Origin: SVEL01 sp045123575
Lineage (GTDB): Bacteria > Bacillota > Clostridia > Lachnospirales > Lachnospiraceae
Direction of reading: 5' to 3'
Assembly (NCBI GenBank): GCA_045123575.1
Contig: JBGVKG010000004.1
Location: 1-21,810 of the forward strand
DNA: 21,810 nt
This document shows, one piece after another, positions 13,731 to 21,810 of the stretch. Position 1 is the first letter of the stretch; each line of letters starts with the position of its first letter. The notes below the pieces were generated by a model that had not been told where the DNA came from, made no database searches, and was given only the letters and a program-made list of their open reading frames with translations. A program made the translations under genes and the position numbers.

Positions 13731-15030
13731 AACCTTCTACCTCTCTTAACGTAACTATATTTGCAAATCCCAAACTTTTAGCGTTTTTTATCATTTCACC
13801 TTCATATCTCTCAGTTACTGCAATAATTACAGCCGCATTCTTATGTTCTCTCGCCAACTTATGAATGCTCTCTATTGGGACACCTTGTTTTATGTCATTA
13901 CCTTCTTGTTTTTCACTTACTGCAAAACATATAAAATCATATTTCTTATTTGCTACCTTTAACGCATTATATACTTCCGCTCCCTTATAGCCGGCACCAT
14001 ATATGATAACACTGTCATATTCTGATAACACATCATTAAAATTCTTAGACAACTTTGTTTTTTTATAATAGTATTCATTAGGTCGCGTATATAACAATTC
14101 AAATTCACTCTTTTCCTGATCGTTAAAAAAGCTTAAATCCAGTTCTCCATTTTTCTCTGCAAAGCTCCACTCTTGATTAATTCTATCTATAAAATCCATG
14201 CGAAACTCATCTGCTATTCGCGAGAAAGTATATTGGTATCCTGCAAACTTATAGAATTGAAATATTGCATTATACTCATGCATCAACTCTTGATCACTTT
14301 TTAATTTATTCTCAATAAAACTATATTCATCACAATTGCAGAATATCTTTGCTCTATTATTAATAGACGAATTTTCATTATCCTGTCTATACATATAAAA
14401 ATTATCTCTTAAAAGATATCCTGAAGAAGCATACATGATAATCTGAAATAAAAATCCCAAATCCTGGTAAGATGCGCCTGGCGTTTCATTGTGCCTTATC
14501 ATATGATTATTTATAAAGCTTCTCTTATATATACCAGTACAATTAGCAATGTAGCCCCTGCACATACTTTTAATTTGTTCTTTTCCAAGCTGCTGCTCAT
14601 ATATATCCTCTACACTTACGAGCGAAACCTTCTCTGTTACACGATTTTCTCCATTTCCCCAGAATAAATAATAATCCGACTTTACAAAATCTACATCCTT
14701 AGCTTTTGCAACATTATACAACTTCTCCATCATATCAAGCTGAACATAATCATCTGATTCTACTATACCTATATATTCACCTGTAGCAGCATCAAATCCT
14801 ACATTCATTGTATGACCGTAGCCTCTATTTTCTTTAGATATAATCTTTATCCTAGAATCATTTTCAGCATATTCTTGCAACATTTCCAAGGAATTATCTG
14901 TAGAACCATCATTTACACAGATGATTTCTATGTCTTTAAGAGTCTGACCTATGATACTGTCCAGACACTCACGCAGATATTTACTTGTATTATATACTGG
15001 AACCACTACTGATACTTTTATGTTATCCAT
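13687..15030 (-). CDS. GT2 glycosyltransferase with C-terminal Rossmann-like module (second of a tandem pair)
   Basis: Same architecture as the protein at 12438-13730. The N-terminal GT-A domain has VSVVVPVYNTSKYLRECLDS, ICVNDGSTDNSLEM and GIVESDDYVQLD with ESDD at 91-94 (ESDD replaces the DSDD of its neighbour). A long helical middle contains GASYQDLGFLFQ. Residues 338-430 start SVIIYGAGYKGAEVYNALK and hold the nucleotide-binding-like fold (FICFAVSE, AAVIIAVTE). The two genes are probably old tandem duplicates, as they share order and both modules but differ widely in sequence. ATG 15030 follows GGAGG by six bases and overlaps the glf stop by eight bases. Function in glycan assembly is inferred from the operon; acceptor and donor unknown. 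Confidence 0.87.
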   Translation of the reverse strand: MDNIKVSVVVPVYNTSKYLRECLDSIIGQTLKDIEIICVNDGSTDNSLEMLQEYAENDSRIKIISKENRGYGHTMNVGFDAATGEYIGIVESDDYVQLDMMEKLYNVAKAKDVDFVKSDYYLFWGNGENRVTEKVSLVSVEDIYEQQLGKEQIKSMCRGYIANCTGIYKRSFINNHMIRHNETPGASYQDLGFLFQIIMYASSGYLLRDNFYMYRQDNENSSINNRAKIFCNCDEYSFIENKLKSDQELMHEYNAIFQFYKFAGYQYTFSRIADEFRMDFIDRINQEWSFAEKNGELDLSFFNDQEKSEFELLYTRPNEYYYKKTKLSKNFNDVLSEYDSVIIYGAGYKGAEVYNALKVANKKYDFICFAVSEKQEGNDIKQGVPIESIHKLAREHKNAAVIIAVTERYEGEMIKNAKSLGFANIVTLREVEGYDKCDKSISNHTSV

Positions 15031-16117
15031 TTATTTCCTCCCAGAGTGCCCAGGCCGCCTTAATCGTATCCTGCATATCTGTATATTGATATGTTCCTAA
15101 TCGACCACCAAAGAACACCTTATCTTCATCTAACGAACATTGTCTGTATTTCTCATATATATTCATATTCCTCTCATCATTTATAGGATAATATGGTTCT
15201 ATGCCTTTCTTCCACGTCATCGGATACTCTTTTGTTATTATAGTTGACTTCTGTTTTCCAAACTCAAAATGCTTGTGCTCTATAATTCGAGTATAAGCAG
15301 GCTCTATATCTGTATGATTAGTTACAGCAACACCTTGATAATTATCTATATCTAAAGTTTCCGTCTCAAATCTTAAGCTTCTATATTCTAATTCTCCAAA
15401 ACAATATTCGTAAAACTCATCTACAGGACCTGTATATATAACCTTCGTAGCTCTTTCTATATACTCATCCTTCTTTTTCAAGAAATCTACACCTACTTCT
15501 ATATCACAACCATCAAACATTTTCTTTATTATAGGCTCATATCCGCCTATTGGAATTCCCTGATATCTGGAATTGAAGTAATTATTATCATAGGTAAATC
15601 TAACAGGAATACGTTTCATTATACTTATTGGAAGTTCACTACACTTTCTTCCCCACTGTTTTTCTGTATATCCTTTTATTAACTTTTCGTATATATCTCT
15701 ACCAACTAGGCATATCGCATGCTCCTCTAAATTGGTCGGTGTATCTACTATCTCTTTTGACTGCTCCTTAATTATTTCCTTTGCCTCTTTAGGAGTTTTT
15801 ATACCCCACATTTTACTAAATGTATTCATATTAAAGGGCATATTATATACTTCATCCTTATATATAGCCACAGGTGAGTTAATATAGTTATTAAACTCTG
15901 CAAATCTATTCACAAAATCCCAAACATCCCTATCGTCTGTTCTAAATATATGGGCGCCATATTTATGTACAACTATATCATTTTCTACATAGGTATAGCA
16001 ATTTCCACCAATATGCGGTCTCTTTTCTACAACAAGACACTTTTTTCCATTTTGCGTTGCCATATAAGCAAAGACTGCATTAAACAATCCCGCTCCAACC
16101 AATAAATAGTCGTACAT
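15023..16117 (-). CDS. glf: UDP-galactopyranose mutase
   Basis: A flavoenzyme interconverting UDP-galactopyranose and UDP-galactofuranose in the cytoplasm, the only known route to Galf donors. The N-terminus YDYLLVGAGLFNAVFA is the FAD-binding fold, with VVEKRPHIGGNCY completing it and HKYGAHIFRTDD the substrate region. Family blocks follow: NTFSKMWGI, KGYTEKQWGRKCSELP, RIPVRFTYDNNYFNSRYQG, YTGPVDEFY, EPAYTRIIEHKHF and the C-terminal FGGRLGTYQYTDMQDTI. The length of 364 residues is typical. The second of two adjacent ATGs (16117) has better spacing to AGAGG. It sits between glycosyltransferase genes, 18 bases after one and overlapping the next, so one or more neighbouring GT2 enzymes probably use UDP-Galf. 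Confidence 0.96.
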   Translation of the reverse strand: MYDYLLVGAGLFNAVFAYMATQNGKKCLVVEKRPHIGGNCYTYVENDIVVHKYGAHIFRTDDRDVWDFVNRFAEFNNYINSPVAIYKDEVYNMPFNMNTFSKMWGIKTPKEAKEIIKEQSKEIVDTPTNLEEHAICLVGRDIYEKLIKGYTEKQWGRKCSELPISIMKRIPVRFTYDNNYFNSRYQGIPIGGYEPIIKKMFDGCDIEVGVDFLKKKDEYIERATKVIYTGPVDEFYEYCFGELEYRSLRFETETLDIDNYQGVAVTNHTDIEPAYTRIIEHKHFEFGKQKSTIITKEYPMTWKKGIEPYYPINDERNMNIYEKYRQCSLDEDKVFFGGRLGTYQYTDMQDTIKAAWALWEEING

Positions 16118-16135
16118 CATTAACCTCTTTCTCTT

Positions 16136-17266
16136 CTATAAATTAAACAAAATTTGATCAGCCATATTCCACCATAAATCTTCCCCTGATAAATCCTGTT
16201 CTCTTTTAACATATATACACCGTGTACAGTTATCAAACAAGCAATTATCTTCACCTATCCACTGGACAACATATCCGTTTTCCTTAGGTCCTTTAACAAT
16301 TTTTTCATTATCTAAGATAAGCAGTTCAATTGCCCTATTAACATCTTCATCCTTAGACTTTATAAAGTACATCTCATTGACCTTTGGGCAGTCTTTCCAA
16401 AAGTCATACAATATTGATTCAAGATATATCCTGACATCTTCAAACTCTTGTACAGATATGTTTCCTTCTTTTCTTTGAAGGATGGTTTTTCGCATAGCGA
16501 ATCTATACTGACTATAATACATTTTTCTCAAAGCCTGCTCATAATCTTTAAGCAAATTGTGCTTTACAAAGTTATCTCTCATCGCAATAAGAGCTTCCCC
16601 AAAAGACTTCAAAGATTTAGGCGACGTGATTGTATTTCCTTCTCGTGTCCGAAGATAATTATATAGCGGTTCTCCAACTCTGCATATATAATCTGCTTTT
16701 GCTATCAGCAATGTCGTTATGGGTATATCATTAATAGCCATTGTCGGTTGTTCAATATTATTATCAGTAAATAAACTTTTTCGAAATACTTTACCACATA
16801 AAAAAGTCCTAGCCTTATTAATATAATCCCTATCGTTAGACACATTCTGTACAATTCTGTCAGGCATTCTTATCTTAGATATATGCACTGATTCTTTGCC
16901 AGTTTTATCGCAATCGATATAATTCATATCACATACAGTGATGTCACAGTGTGGCATATACTGCATCATCAACTCTGCATAATCGTCACGCCACCAATCA
17001 TCTGCATCCAAAAATGTTATGTACTCCCCCGATGATTCCTTGATGCCAAGATTTCGCGTCTTTCCAGAACCTTCATTTTGTTTGTCTATATATATTATTC
17101 TTTCATCCATCTTTGCCCATTTCCGACATATTTCAGAAGAATTATCTGTAGAACCATCATTTATAATGATTATCTCAAGTTCTTTATAGGTTTGTTTAAC
17201 CACACTCTCTATGCATTTGTCTAAATAAGCTCCCACATTATAAACCGGGATGATAACACTTAACAT
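16136..17266 (-). CDS. GT2 family glycosyltransferase
   Basis: A 376-residue inverting glycosyltransferase. From the chosen start it reads MLSVIIPVYNVGAYLDKCIE, then IIIINDGSTDNSSEI and YITFLDADDWWRDD, with the metal-binding DADD at 87-90. The rest is a helical acceptor part with an odd C-terminal stretch holding two Cys (DNCLFDNCTRCIYVK) and a Trp-rich end. It lacks the Rossmann-like C-terminal module of the two GT2 proteins downstream. Start at ATG 17266 is preferred: AGGAG lies six bases upstream, inside the last codons of the preceding gene, whose TAA ends one base before this ATG. That arrangement implies tight translational coupling. Sits directly before glf, so UDP-Galf is a reasonable but unproven donor. 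Confidence 0.87.
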   Translation of the reverse strand: MLSVIIPVYNVGAYLDKCIESVVKQTYKELEIIIINDGSTDNSSEICRKWAKMDERIIYIDKQNEGSGKTRNLGIKESSGEYITFLDADDWWRDDYAELMMQYMPHCDITVCDMNYIDCDKTGKESVHISKIRMPDRIVQNVSNDRDYINKARTFLCGKVFRKSLFTDNNIEQPTMAINDIPITTLLIAKADYICRVGEPLYNYLRTREGNTITSPKSLKSFGEALIAMRDNFVKHNLLKDYEQALRKMYYSQYRFAMRKTILQRKEGNISVQEFEDVRIYLESILYDFWKDCPKVNEMYFIKSKDEDVNRAIELLILDNEKIVKGPKENGYVVQWIGEDNCLFDNCTRCIYVKREQDLSGEDLWWNMADQILFNL

Positions 17267-17267
17267 A

Positions 17268-19835
17268 TTAACTCCTAACATAACTATGTATTACCTCTCC
17301 AATTATTTTTTTCTTTTCTGTTAGGCATATACTATTCATATTTTTTAAATATTCGAGATATAATACTAATGGATTTTCTCTTGATAGTTTTGTTATTCTA
17401 TTTTCATTACAGATTTCCTTATCCTTGCCATTTACACAATCTGTCATATATTCTCGAATCCATGAATTTTCTCCTTTTAATTTAAGGACTTCCACATTCA
17501 TATTTTTAAGATCTATTTTTATATTCTGACAAACATTTTTTTTCTTATAATATATTGACGCCAACACCATATTATTAGCAAATTCTTTAACACAAATGAA
17601 AGTAGGGTATTCGCCAATCTCGTTGTATAATTTATCCATCACTGCACAATCAGCATAACTTTCACCAGTCCTAATATCTATTACACCTATACGTGTTGAA
17701 CCTTTAGGAAACATATACATTTTTTCATTATTAAAGATCACCTTTGACGTACAGTAAGCTAGTTCATTTTCAATTTTCAACGGATTTTTGCACACTTCTG
17801 TTATACTCGAATCTACAGTCGATACTCTCAATATGCTACCATTATCACTAGGAATAACCCAAATATCATCTTTGTAAGCAGCAGATATATCATAATTTCC
17901 TCTTGGAAGATATATTTTATCCTCAAATTGTTCCTTTTCCATATTAAATACCAACAATATATTTGTATGGATGAACTGAATATACGCTCTACTGCCCCTC
18001 ACCCCTAATGCGCAAACTGATAGAAGTATATCTTTATTGCAACAAATATCATTGGATATAATTTCTTTCCATGCTATTACACTGTTAACTTCGTGTGTAT
18101 TTAAATCAAAAGATATTATATCATCATATTTGCCTGGAATTAAAAATAATTTATTTCCATATCTACATACCGATGAGAATCTCCATTGTACATCACACTC
18201 TTTATCCGGCAATGCATATTTCGATATTGCCATTGTCTTCGTATTCAAAATCGCAATATCCTTAGCACAAAAAGGAATAAATACTAATTCATCATCATTG
18301 CAAACAACATCGCAATACAATGAGCCTCCAAATAATTTTTCATCTGGTATTTTACATAAATACTTAATGTTATAACCAGCGTGATCCAGCAGGAAAACAC
18401 CATTAAAAGTTTCGGACACCCCTATACTTCCATATTCAAAATCCACTATATTTCTGAATAAAACTGTTGTTTCATCTTTACCTGCTTCACCCATTTTATA
18501 TATTTTTGGTTCTTGTAATAAGACAGGTTTACCCGCTTCTTTAAATAGCGTCGCAACCGAGGAACCATCACCATAATATGCATCACTTAATGCCACCGCT
18601 CTCGCCAAATCGGATGTTGCATCAAATATTCCATTTCCGTTTCGTATATATTCTTCTACGATATTTCTATATTCAGAATATATTTCCGGTCTTTCCCTTC
18701 GCATTGTCGACTCATACAACGGATGTGGTCGCCACCACATAACTACTTCCTTATTTGTAGACATAGTACTAATTGTACTTTTAATCTTTTCCAATATATC
18801 TGGCGTATTCAATAATGCCATAATCGTTGTATTATATAACACTATTCTTTTTTTACTTCCGTCCTCCCTATATATATACCTCTCCCATTCCTTTGGTAGT
18901 TCGTAATCGTCACTTTGTTTTTGCTGCCCCTTATCAAACTTAGGGCTACCCAGCGCCACAACCTTTTCTTCTATATCACCCATAAGCCCCTTACAATTTT
19001 TCTCTATCTCAAATCTGTGTAGCTCATCTATATATATTTGTCTTACCGACTCCGACTCCACTATCACCTTATTGGAATACATAGCTCCAGGCAATGCACA
19101 CAGATGCCTCTGTACCTGTCCATTTATACCCACAAAATATGGTATATAGACGAGCATATCTGTATAATTCCTAAGCTCGCAAGCATAATACTTTGGCGGT
19201 ATGCTAGTTGCTGAATTGTACTCATCATATGGATTATGAAAATATATAATATCAGGATGTCTACCAACTATATCATAGCTTCTATAGTCTGTTATTGGTA
19301 CATAATCTGGATATTTATCTCCCTCATATACCATACTAGTTAGATTGCCGTGTTTATCCTTCTCATAATATGGCAACGCCACTACATATACATCACATAA
19401 GTCGTCGTCATTAGCCGACTTCCACACACTCTCTAAAGAGTCCCACATACTTGCCATATATGGCAAAAACACTATTTCATATCTAGTAGGTATATCTTTT
19501 TCCAAGCTATATACTATCTGTTCTCTCAGTTGACTTAACTCTCTTAGCTTTAACCCTAGCTGTGTTTTATCACCAGTCTGACTAATATCAAAAATCTGCT
19601 CACAATATTTTTCCAATATATCTACCGTTTTGGTTCCTTCACCAACAGTACTCTCTATAACTTGTCCTATCTTGATAGCTATATTTTGATTATTAGTAAG
19701 AGCATCTATAAATGCACCTGCATCTCCCGCGCAAATACTCTTCCACGCCAATTCATCAAGATTTGATGCAGAGTTTAACAACTGTATTAATTTATTCTTG
19801 ATGTATTTTCGCATATATTTCCCTATCCTCTTCAT
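17268..19835 (-). CDS. CDP-glycerol glycerophosphotransferase-like protein with C-terminal beta-propeller
   Basis: An 855-residue cytoplasmic protein. Residues 1-115 are helical. About 118-450 resemble the TagF/TarL-type CDP-polyol phosphotransferase fold: EIVFLPYMASMWDSLES, DIIYFHNPYDEY, MLVYIPYFVG, KVVALGSPKFD, VVMWWRPHPLYES (the RPHP motif at 369-372) and DAYYGDGSSVATLFKEAGKP (419-437), corresponding to the YSS and KP motifs of the family. About 478-790 then hold six or seven repeats of 40-50 residues with the pattern GNKLFLIP...IISFDLNT, read here as a beta-propeller. The adjacent TarI-like gene could supply CDP-ribitol or CDP-glycerol. The propeller may bind the glycan acceptor. ATG 19835 has only a weak SD; an in-frame ATG at 19814 after AGGG is possible. 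The fusion is unusual; specificity is unknown. Confidence 0.75.
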   Translation of the reverse strand: MKRIGKYMRKYIKNKLIQLLNSASNLDELAWKSICAGDAGAFIDALTNNQNIAIKIGQVIESTVGEGTKTVDILEKYCEQIFDISQTGDKTQLGLKLRELSQLREQIVYSLEKDIPTRYEIVFLPYMASMWDSLESVWKSANDDDLCDVYVVALPYYEKDKHGNLTSMVYEGDKYPDYVPITDYRSYDIVGRHPDIIYFHNPYDEYNSATSIPPKYYACELRNYTDMLVYIPYFVGINGQVQRHLCALPGAMYSNKVIVESESVRQIYIDELHRFEIEKNCKGLMGDIEEKVVALGSPKFDKGQQKQSDDYELPKEWERYIYREDGSKKRIVLYNTTIMALLNTPDILEKIKSTISTMSTNKEVVMWWRPHPLYESTMRRERPEIYSEYRNIVEEYIRNGNGIFDATSDLARAVALSDAYYGDGSSVATLFKEAGKPVLLQEPKIYKMGEAGKDETTVLFRNIVDFEYGSIGVSETFNGVFLLDHAGYNIKYLCKIPDEKLFGGSLYCDVVCNDDELVFIPFCAKDIAILNTKTMAISKYALPDKECDVQWRFSSVCRYGNKLFLIPGKYDDIISFDLNTHEVNSVIAWKEIISNDICCNKDILLSVCALGVRGSRAYIQFIHTNILLVFNMEKEQFEDKIYLPRGNYDISAAYKDDIWVIPSDNGSILRVSTVDSSITEVCKNPLKIENELAYCTSKVIFNNEKMYMFPKGSTRIGVIDIRTGESYADCAVMDKLYNEIGEYPTFICVKEFANNMVLASIYYKKKNVCQNIKIDLKNMNVEVLKLKGENSWIREYMTDCVNGKDKEICNENRITKLSRENPLVLYLEYLKNMNSICLTEKKKIIGEVIHSYVRS

Positions 19836-19871
19836 TTGTTTCCATAAATTTGCCTAACATAGCAAGATTAA

Positions 19872-20591
19872 TTACAATCCAAATATCTGCGAATTCTCTC
19901 TTGCCTCATATATAGCTCTAAACACATAATAATCTGATGGTGTTGCTATCTTTATATTGAACGGTGTGCTCTTCACCGTATACATCTTTTTATCATAATG
20001 ATGCATTAAATGAGACGAATCAATAGACTTGAACCCTTCCGCATATGCCATTTGATGCAACTCCCATATATCTTTCAAATAAAAACTCTGCGGAGCTTTT
20101 GCTACCTTTGCTAAATGCCTTGGTGGCATGTCCGATATAGTACTAGACTGTTCATCCATTATAACCACTGACTCCGCTGCATCCTCTACCGTTATGGCAT
20201 TTCCACATTTTTTCACCATCTCTATATTAGCACATATAAGCTCCTCGGATATGAGTGGACGCACACCGTCATGTATCAATACTATATCTTCCGGCGCACA
20301 CTCCTTAATAAGTATCTTCAGACCATTATATATCGAATCATGACCTGTTTCGCCACCTTCTACTATCCACTTTACTTTCTCTATCTGGTACTGCTTCAAT
20401 TGCCTTCTAAGTTCTTCCTCCCATCCCTTTAAACATACAATACATATGCCATCTATATCTTGATGTTCTTCAAAGTACTCAAGTGTATGTATCAGTATTG
20501 GCTTACCATGCATCTCCAAGAACTGCTTGGGTTTTGACTTGCTATTCATTCTTTGTCCTGTACCACCTGCAAATATTAATGCTATATTCAT
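19872..20591 (-). CDS. TarI/IspD-family cytidylyltransferase, probably D-ribitol-5-phosphate cytidylyltransferase
   Basis: Transfers CMP from CTP to a phosphorylated polyol. The 239-residue protein has the IspD-family nucleotide motif IFAGGTGQRMNSKSKPKQF (residues 6-24), then GKPILIHTLEYFE, LIHDGVRPLISEELI and TVEDAAESV. The IFAGGTGQRM version is typical of TarI (CDP-ribitol) more than of IspD, which usually reads VVLAAGxGxRM. MEP cytidylyltransferase of the isoprenoid pathway is the alternative, but the capsule-like context and the CDP-polyol transferase-like gene 36 bases downstream favour a teichoic-acid or capsule role. No tarJ-type ribitol-5-phosphate reductase is in the window. ATG 20591 follows GGAGG by nine bases. 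CDP-glycerol or CDP-ribitol as product cannot be separated by eye. Confidence 0.82.
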   Translation of the reverse strand: MNIALIFAGGTGQRMNSKSKPKQFLEMHGKPILIHTLEYFEEHQDIDGICIVCLKGWEEELRRQLKQYQIEKVKWIVEGGETGHDSIYNGLKILIKECAPEDIVLIHDGVRPLISEELICANIEMVKKCGNAITVEDAAESVVIMDEQSSTISDMPPRHLAKVAKAPQSFYLKDIWELHQMAYAEGFKSIDSSHLMHHYDKKMYTVKSTPFNIKIATPSDYYVFRAIYEARENSQIFGL

Positions 20592-20641
20592 TCACTTCAC
20601 CTCCATATACAACCTTTATCGTCAAAAAGCATCCATCGTCT

Positions 20642-21580
20642 CTATACACAGAACATATTTCTTAAAATAGTCGATACCTTTCTCGCACCATTTTCGTTCA
20701 CATGATCAGCATCCATAAAATCATCTTCTTCAAAACATAACGCATCATTAAAATCGACAAATTGAACATCTTCTTTTGAACTATTTAACAACTCATAAAA
20801 CATTTCCTTTTGTTCACTTTCTAACCACTTTGAATATTGTTTGGTAAATGGCATTACTACAACGATTGGTTCAATATCATTAGTTGTAAGATAATGGACA
20901 TAATCTCTAAATATCTCTTTATTCTCTCTAAATGTTTCTTTATACTTAAAGAATTTATTATTATCTTCTGCTCTTACCTTACCGATTATTTCTTTTTCTT
21001 CTTCTGTATGCAACTTCCATTCGCAATATTTAAAACCACTTAACGAACGTGGTAAAAACGGAACCCTTTTCTTATATACATTAAAATAATTTTCTACTGT
21101 ATTCAGTCGTTCAATTACTAATCTTTCTATTTTTTCAGCGTAACCTTCTGTTAGTTCAAAACCCTCTCTAGGATTGTATTTATTAAACTCTACTACATTA
21201 CGCACATCTCCAAACAACGGATAATATACTTTTTCAATAATTGCGTTGCCAGCTCGTACTCCTTTTGATAAATCCTGCCCTGCAACATAATATCCCATAA
21301 CAATAAAACACCTTTTAAATGGAGAAGGATTAATATCTAATATTTCTCTTGCGCATTTAAAATCATAATATAAGTCTTGCGAATGCATAGAACAATTTAT
21401 AGTATTTTGCATAATATTAACATCGATCGCACACATTGAATGACTAGAGCCTGTAATTAAAGATGCACCTTTTTTCTTTATATTAAGTCCTCTTTCAAAT
21501 GCAGCCTTTAAATAAGCATAATCATAATTCTTATCCATATACTTCTTCATATTCGCAAATATAAATTGACTATAATCCAT
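20642..21580 (-). CDS. SGNH/GDSL-fold hydrolase or acyltransferase-like protein, cytoplasmic
   Basis: A 312-residue protein with the two ends of an SGNH-type catalytic site: LITGSSHSMCAID (GSSHS, residues 44-48, Ser nucleophile) and DFMDADHVNENGARKVSTIL (D290-x-x-H293, the Asp-His pair). NCSMHSQDLYYD at about 62-73 matches the DltD/AlgX-like block II position. Family members remove or transfer acyl groups (acetyl, D-alanyl) on glycans. Unlike DltD or AlgX it shows no signal peptide or membrane helix, so it would act in the cytoplasm. ATG 21580 follows AGGAG by six bases. It is the first clear gene of the glycan operon and precedes tarI by 50 bases. Substrate is unknown; acetylation of a cytoplasmic sugar intermediate is one guess. 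Confidence 0.68.
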   Translation of the reverse strand: MDYSQFIFANMKKYMDKNYDYAYLKAAFERGLNIKKKGASLITGSSHSMCAIDVNIMQNTINCSMHSQDLYYDFKCAREILDINPSPFKRCFIVMGYYVAGQDLSKGVRAGNAIIEKVYYPLFGDVRNVVEFNKYNPREGFELTEGYAEKIERLVIERLNTVENYFNVYKKRVPFLPRSLSGFKYCEWKLHTEEEKEIIGKVRAEDNNKFFKYKETFRENKEIFRDYVHYLTTNDIEPIVVVMPFTKQYSKWLESEQKEMFYELLNSSKEDVQFVDFNDALCFEEDDFMDADHVNENGARKVSTILRNMFCV

Positions 21581-21810
21581 ATTCTCTCCTCATCATTCCT
21601 CCAGACAATATATCTCCATACCGACATTATACTACATTTCTCCCACTTCTTCCATCATAACCTGCATATATGATTGCGTAAATTTACCTTCGGAAATAAT
21701 AAGACAGATTCCACCTAAGACCTTTAGATATAATATTAAGTTCAAACATCTTTTCTTACTCTACATCAATTCCTACTTTTTTGCAACACAAATAGCCCAT
21801 ATAGGCAGAC
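21581..21810 (-). other. Upstream region of the glycan operon
   Basis: About 190 bases without an intact gene. A perfect TATAAT on the minus strand (21626-21631) would start transcription about 40 bases before ATG 21580, but no good -35 lies 17 bases before it. An open minus-strand stretch of about 40 codons ends at 21632 (ending MQVMMEEVGEM) without a convincing start or SD; it could be a decayed gene end. No hairpin terminator was found. Confidence 0.35.
21773..21810 (-). CDS. Possible C-terminal end of a further upstream gene
   Basis: The last 38 bases contain a minus-strand frame reading LPIWAICVAKK then TAG (stop at 21773-21775), whose composition looks protein-like and resembles the tails of some SAM-dependent methyltransferases. 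A second frame (SAYMGYLCCKKVGIDVE, stop at 21756) is equally open. With so little sequence neither can be proven, and the family hint is weak. Confidence 0.3.
   Translation of the reverse strand, partial: LPIWAICVAKK

Noticed and set aside
16136..17281. Longer GT2 start at 17281
   Set aside because: That start has no SD, while ATG 17266 has AGGAG six bases upstream and begins exactly at the conserved SVIIPVYN block.
19872..20591. IspD of the isoprenoid pathway
   Set aside because: IFAGGTGQRM and the polymer-type neighbourhood fit TarI better; kept as an alternative only.

Overview
This is an A+T-rich stretch whose genes all lie on the minus strand, so the biological order runs from high to low coordinates. 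The flagellin N-terminus, the many AAGGAGG-type ribosome binding sites, paired Rpn-family PD-(D/E)XK proteins and the heavy ATA/AGA codon use suggest a motile Gram-positive gut-type Clostridia bacterium, probably Lachnospiraceae (Roseburia, Lachnospira, Butyrivibrio or Eubacterium rectale relatives). The genus is a guess.

Layout in transcription order. (1) 21580 to about 10150 is a tightly packed surface-glycan locus: a cytoplasmic SGNH-fold protein, a TarI/IspD-type cytidylyltransferase (probably CDP-ribitol or a similar CDP-polyol), a large CDP-glycerol glycerophosphotransferase-like protein with a C-terminal beta-propeller, a GT2 glycosyltransferase, UDP-galactopyranose mutase, two GT2 glycosyltransferases that each end in a Rossmann-like module, and a cytoplasmic alkaline-phosphatase/sulfatase-superfamily protein with a putative Thr nucleophile. 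The set points to a glycan containing galactofuranose and a polyol phosphate. (2) 10104 to 8262 is a sulfate-activation module: a divergent APS kinase-like protein, ATP sulfurylase (Sat) and a small Mor-like HTH protein. (3) 8115 to 5877 is a separate unit with its own good sigma-A promoter, carrying a CPA2 (Kef-type) cation/proton antiporter and a short pyruvate-kinase-like protein that lacks the C-terminal domain. (4) 5790 to 578 holds two near-identical rpn units of about 930 bp, each followed by a sugar gene: an extended-SDR epimerase/dehydratase after one, a GT2-TPR glycosyltransferase after the other. The two Rpn proteins diverge abruptly in their last 40 or so residues. (5) 466 to 1 holds the leader and the first 88 codons of a flagellin gene. 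It has a sigma-28-like promoter and two hairpins that present GGA in their loops, the signature of CsrA control.

How it may work together: CDP-polyol, UDP-Galf and possibly PAPS supply donors for the GT2 and phosphopolyol transferases. No flippase, polymerase, ABC exporter or membrane-anchored glycosyltransferase is present, so either the export genes lie outside the window or the glycan is built on a cytoplasmic acceptor. The neighbouring flagellin is a possible acceptor, but that is only suggested by position. The most unusual parts are the Sat/APS-kinase/antiporter/PK-like block with no sulfate-reduction or sulfotransferase gene in view, the rpn duplication with swapped C-termini, and the structured flagellin leader. 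No tRNA, rRNA, CRISPR array or insertion sequence was recognised.
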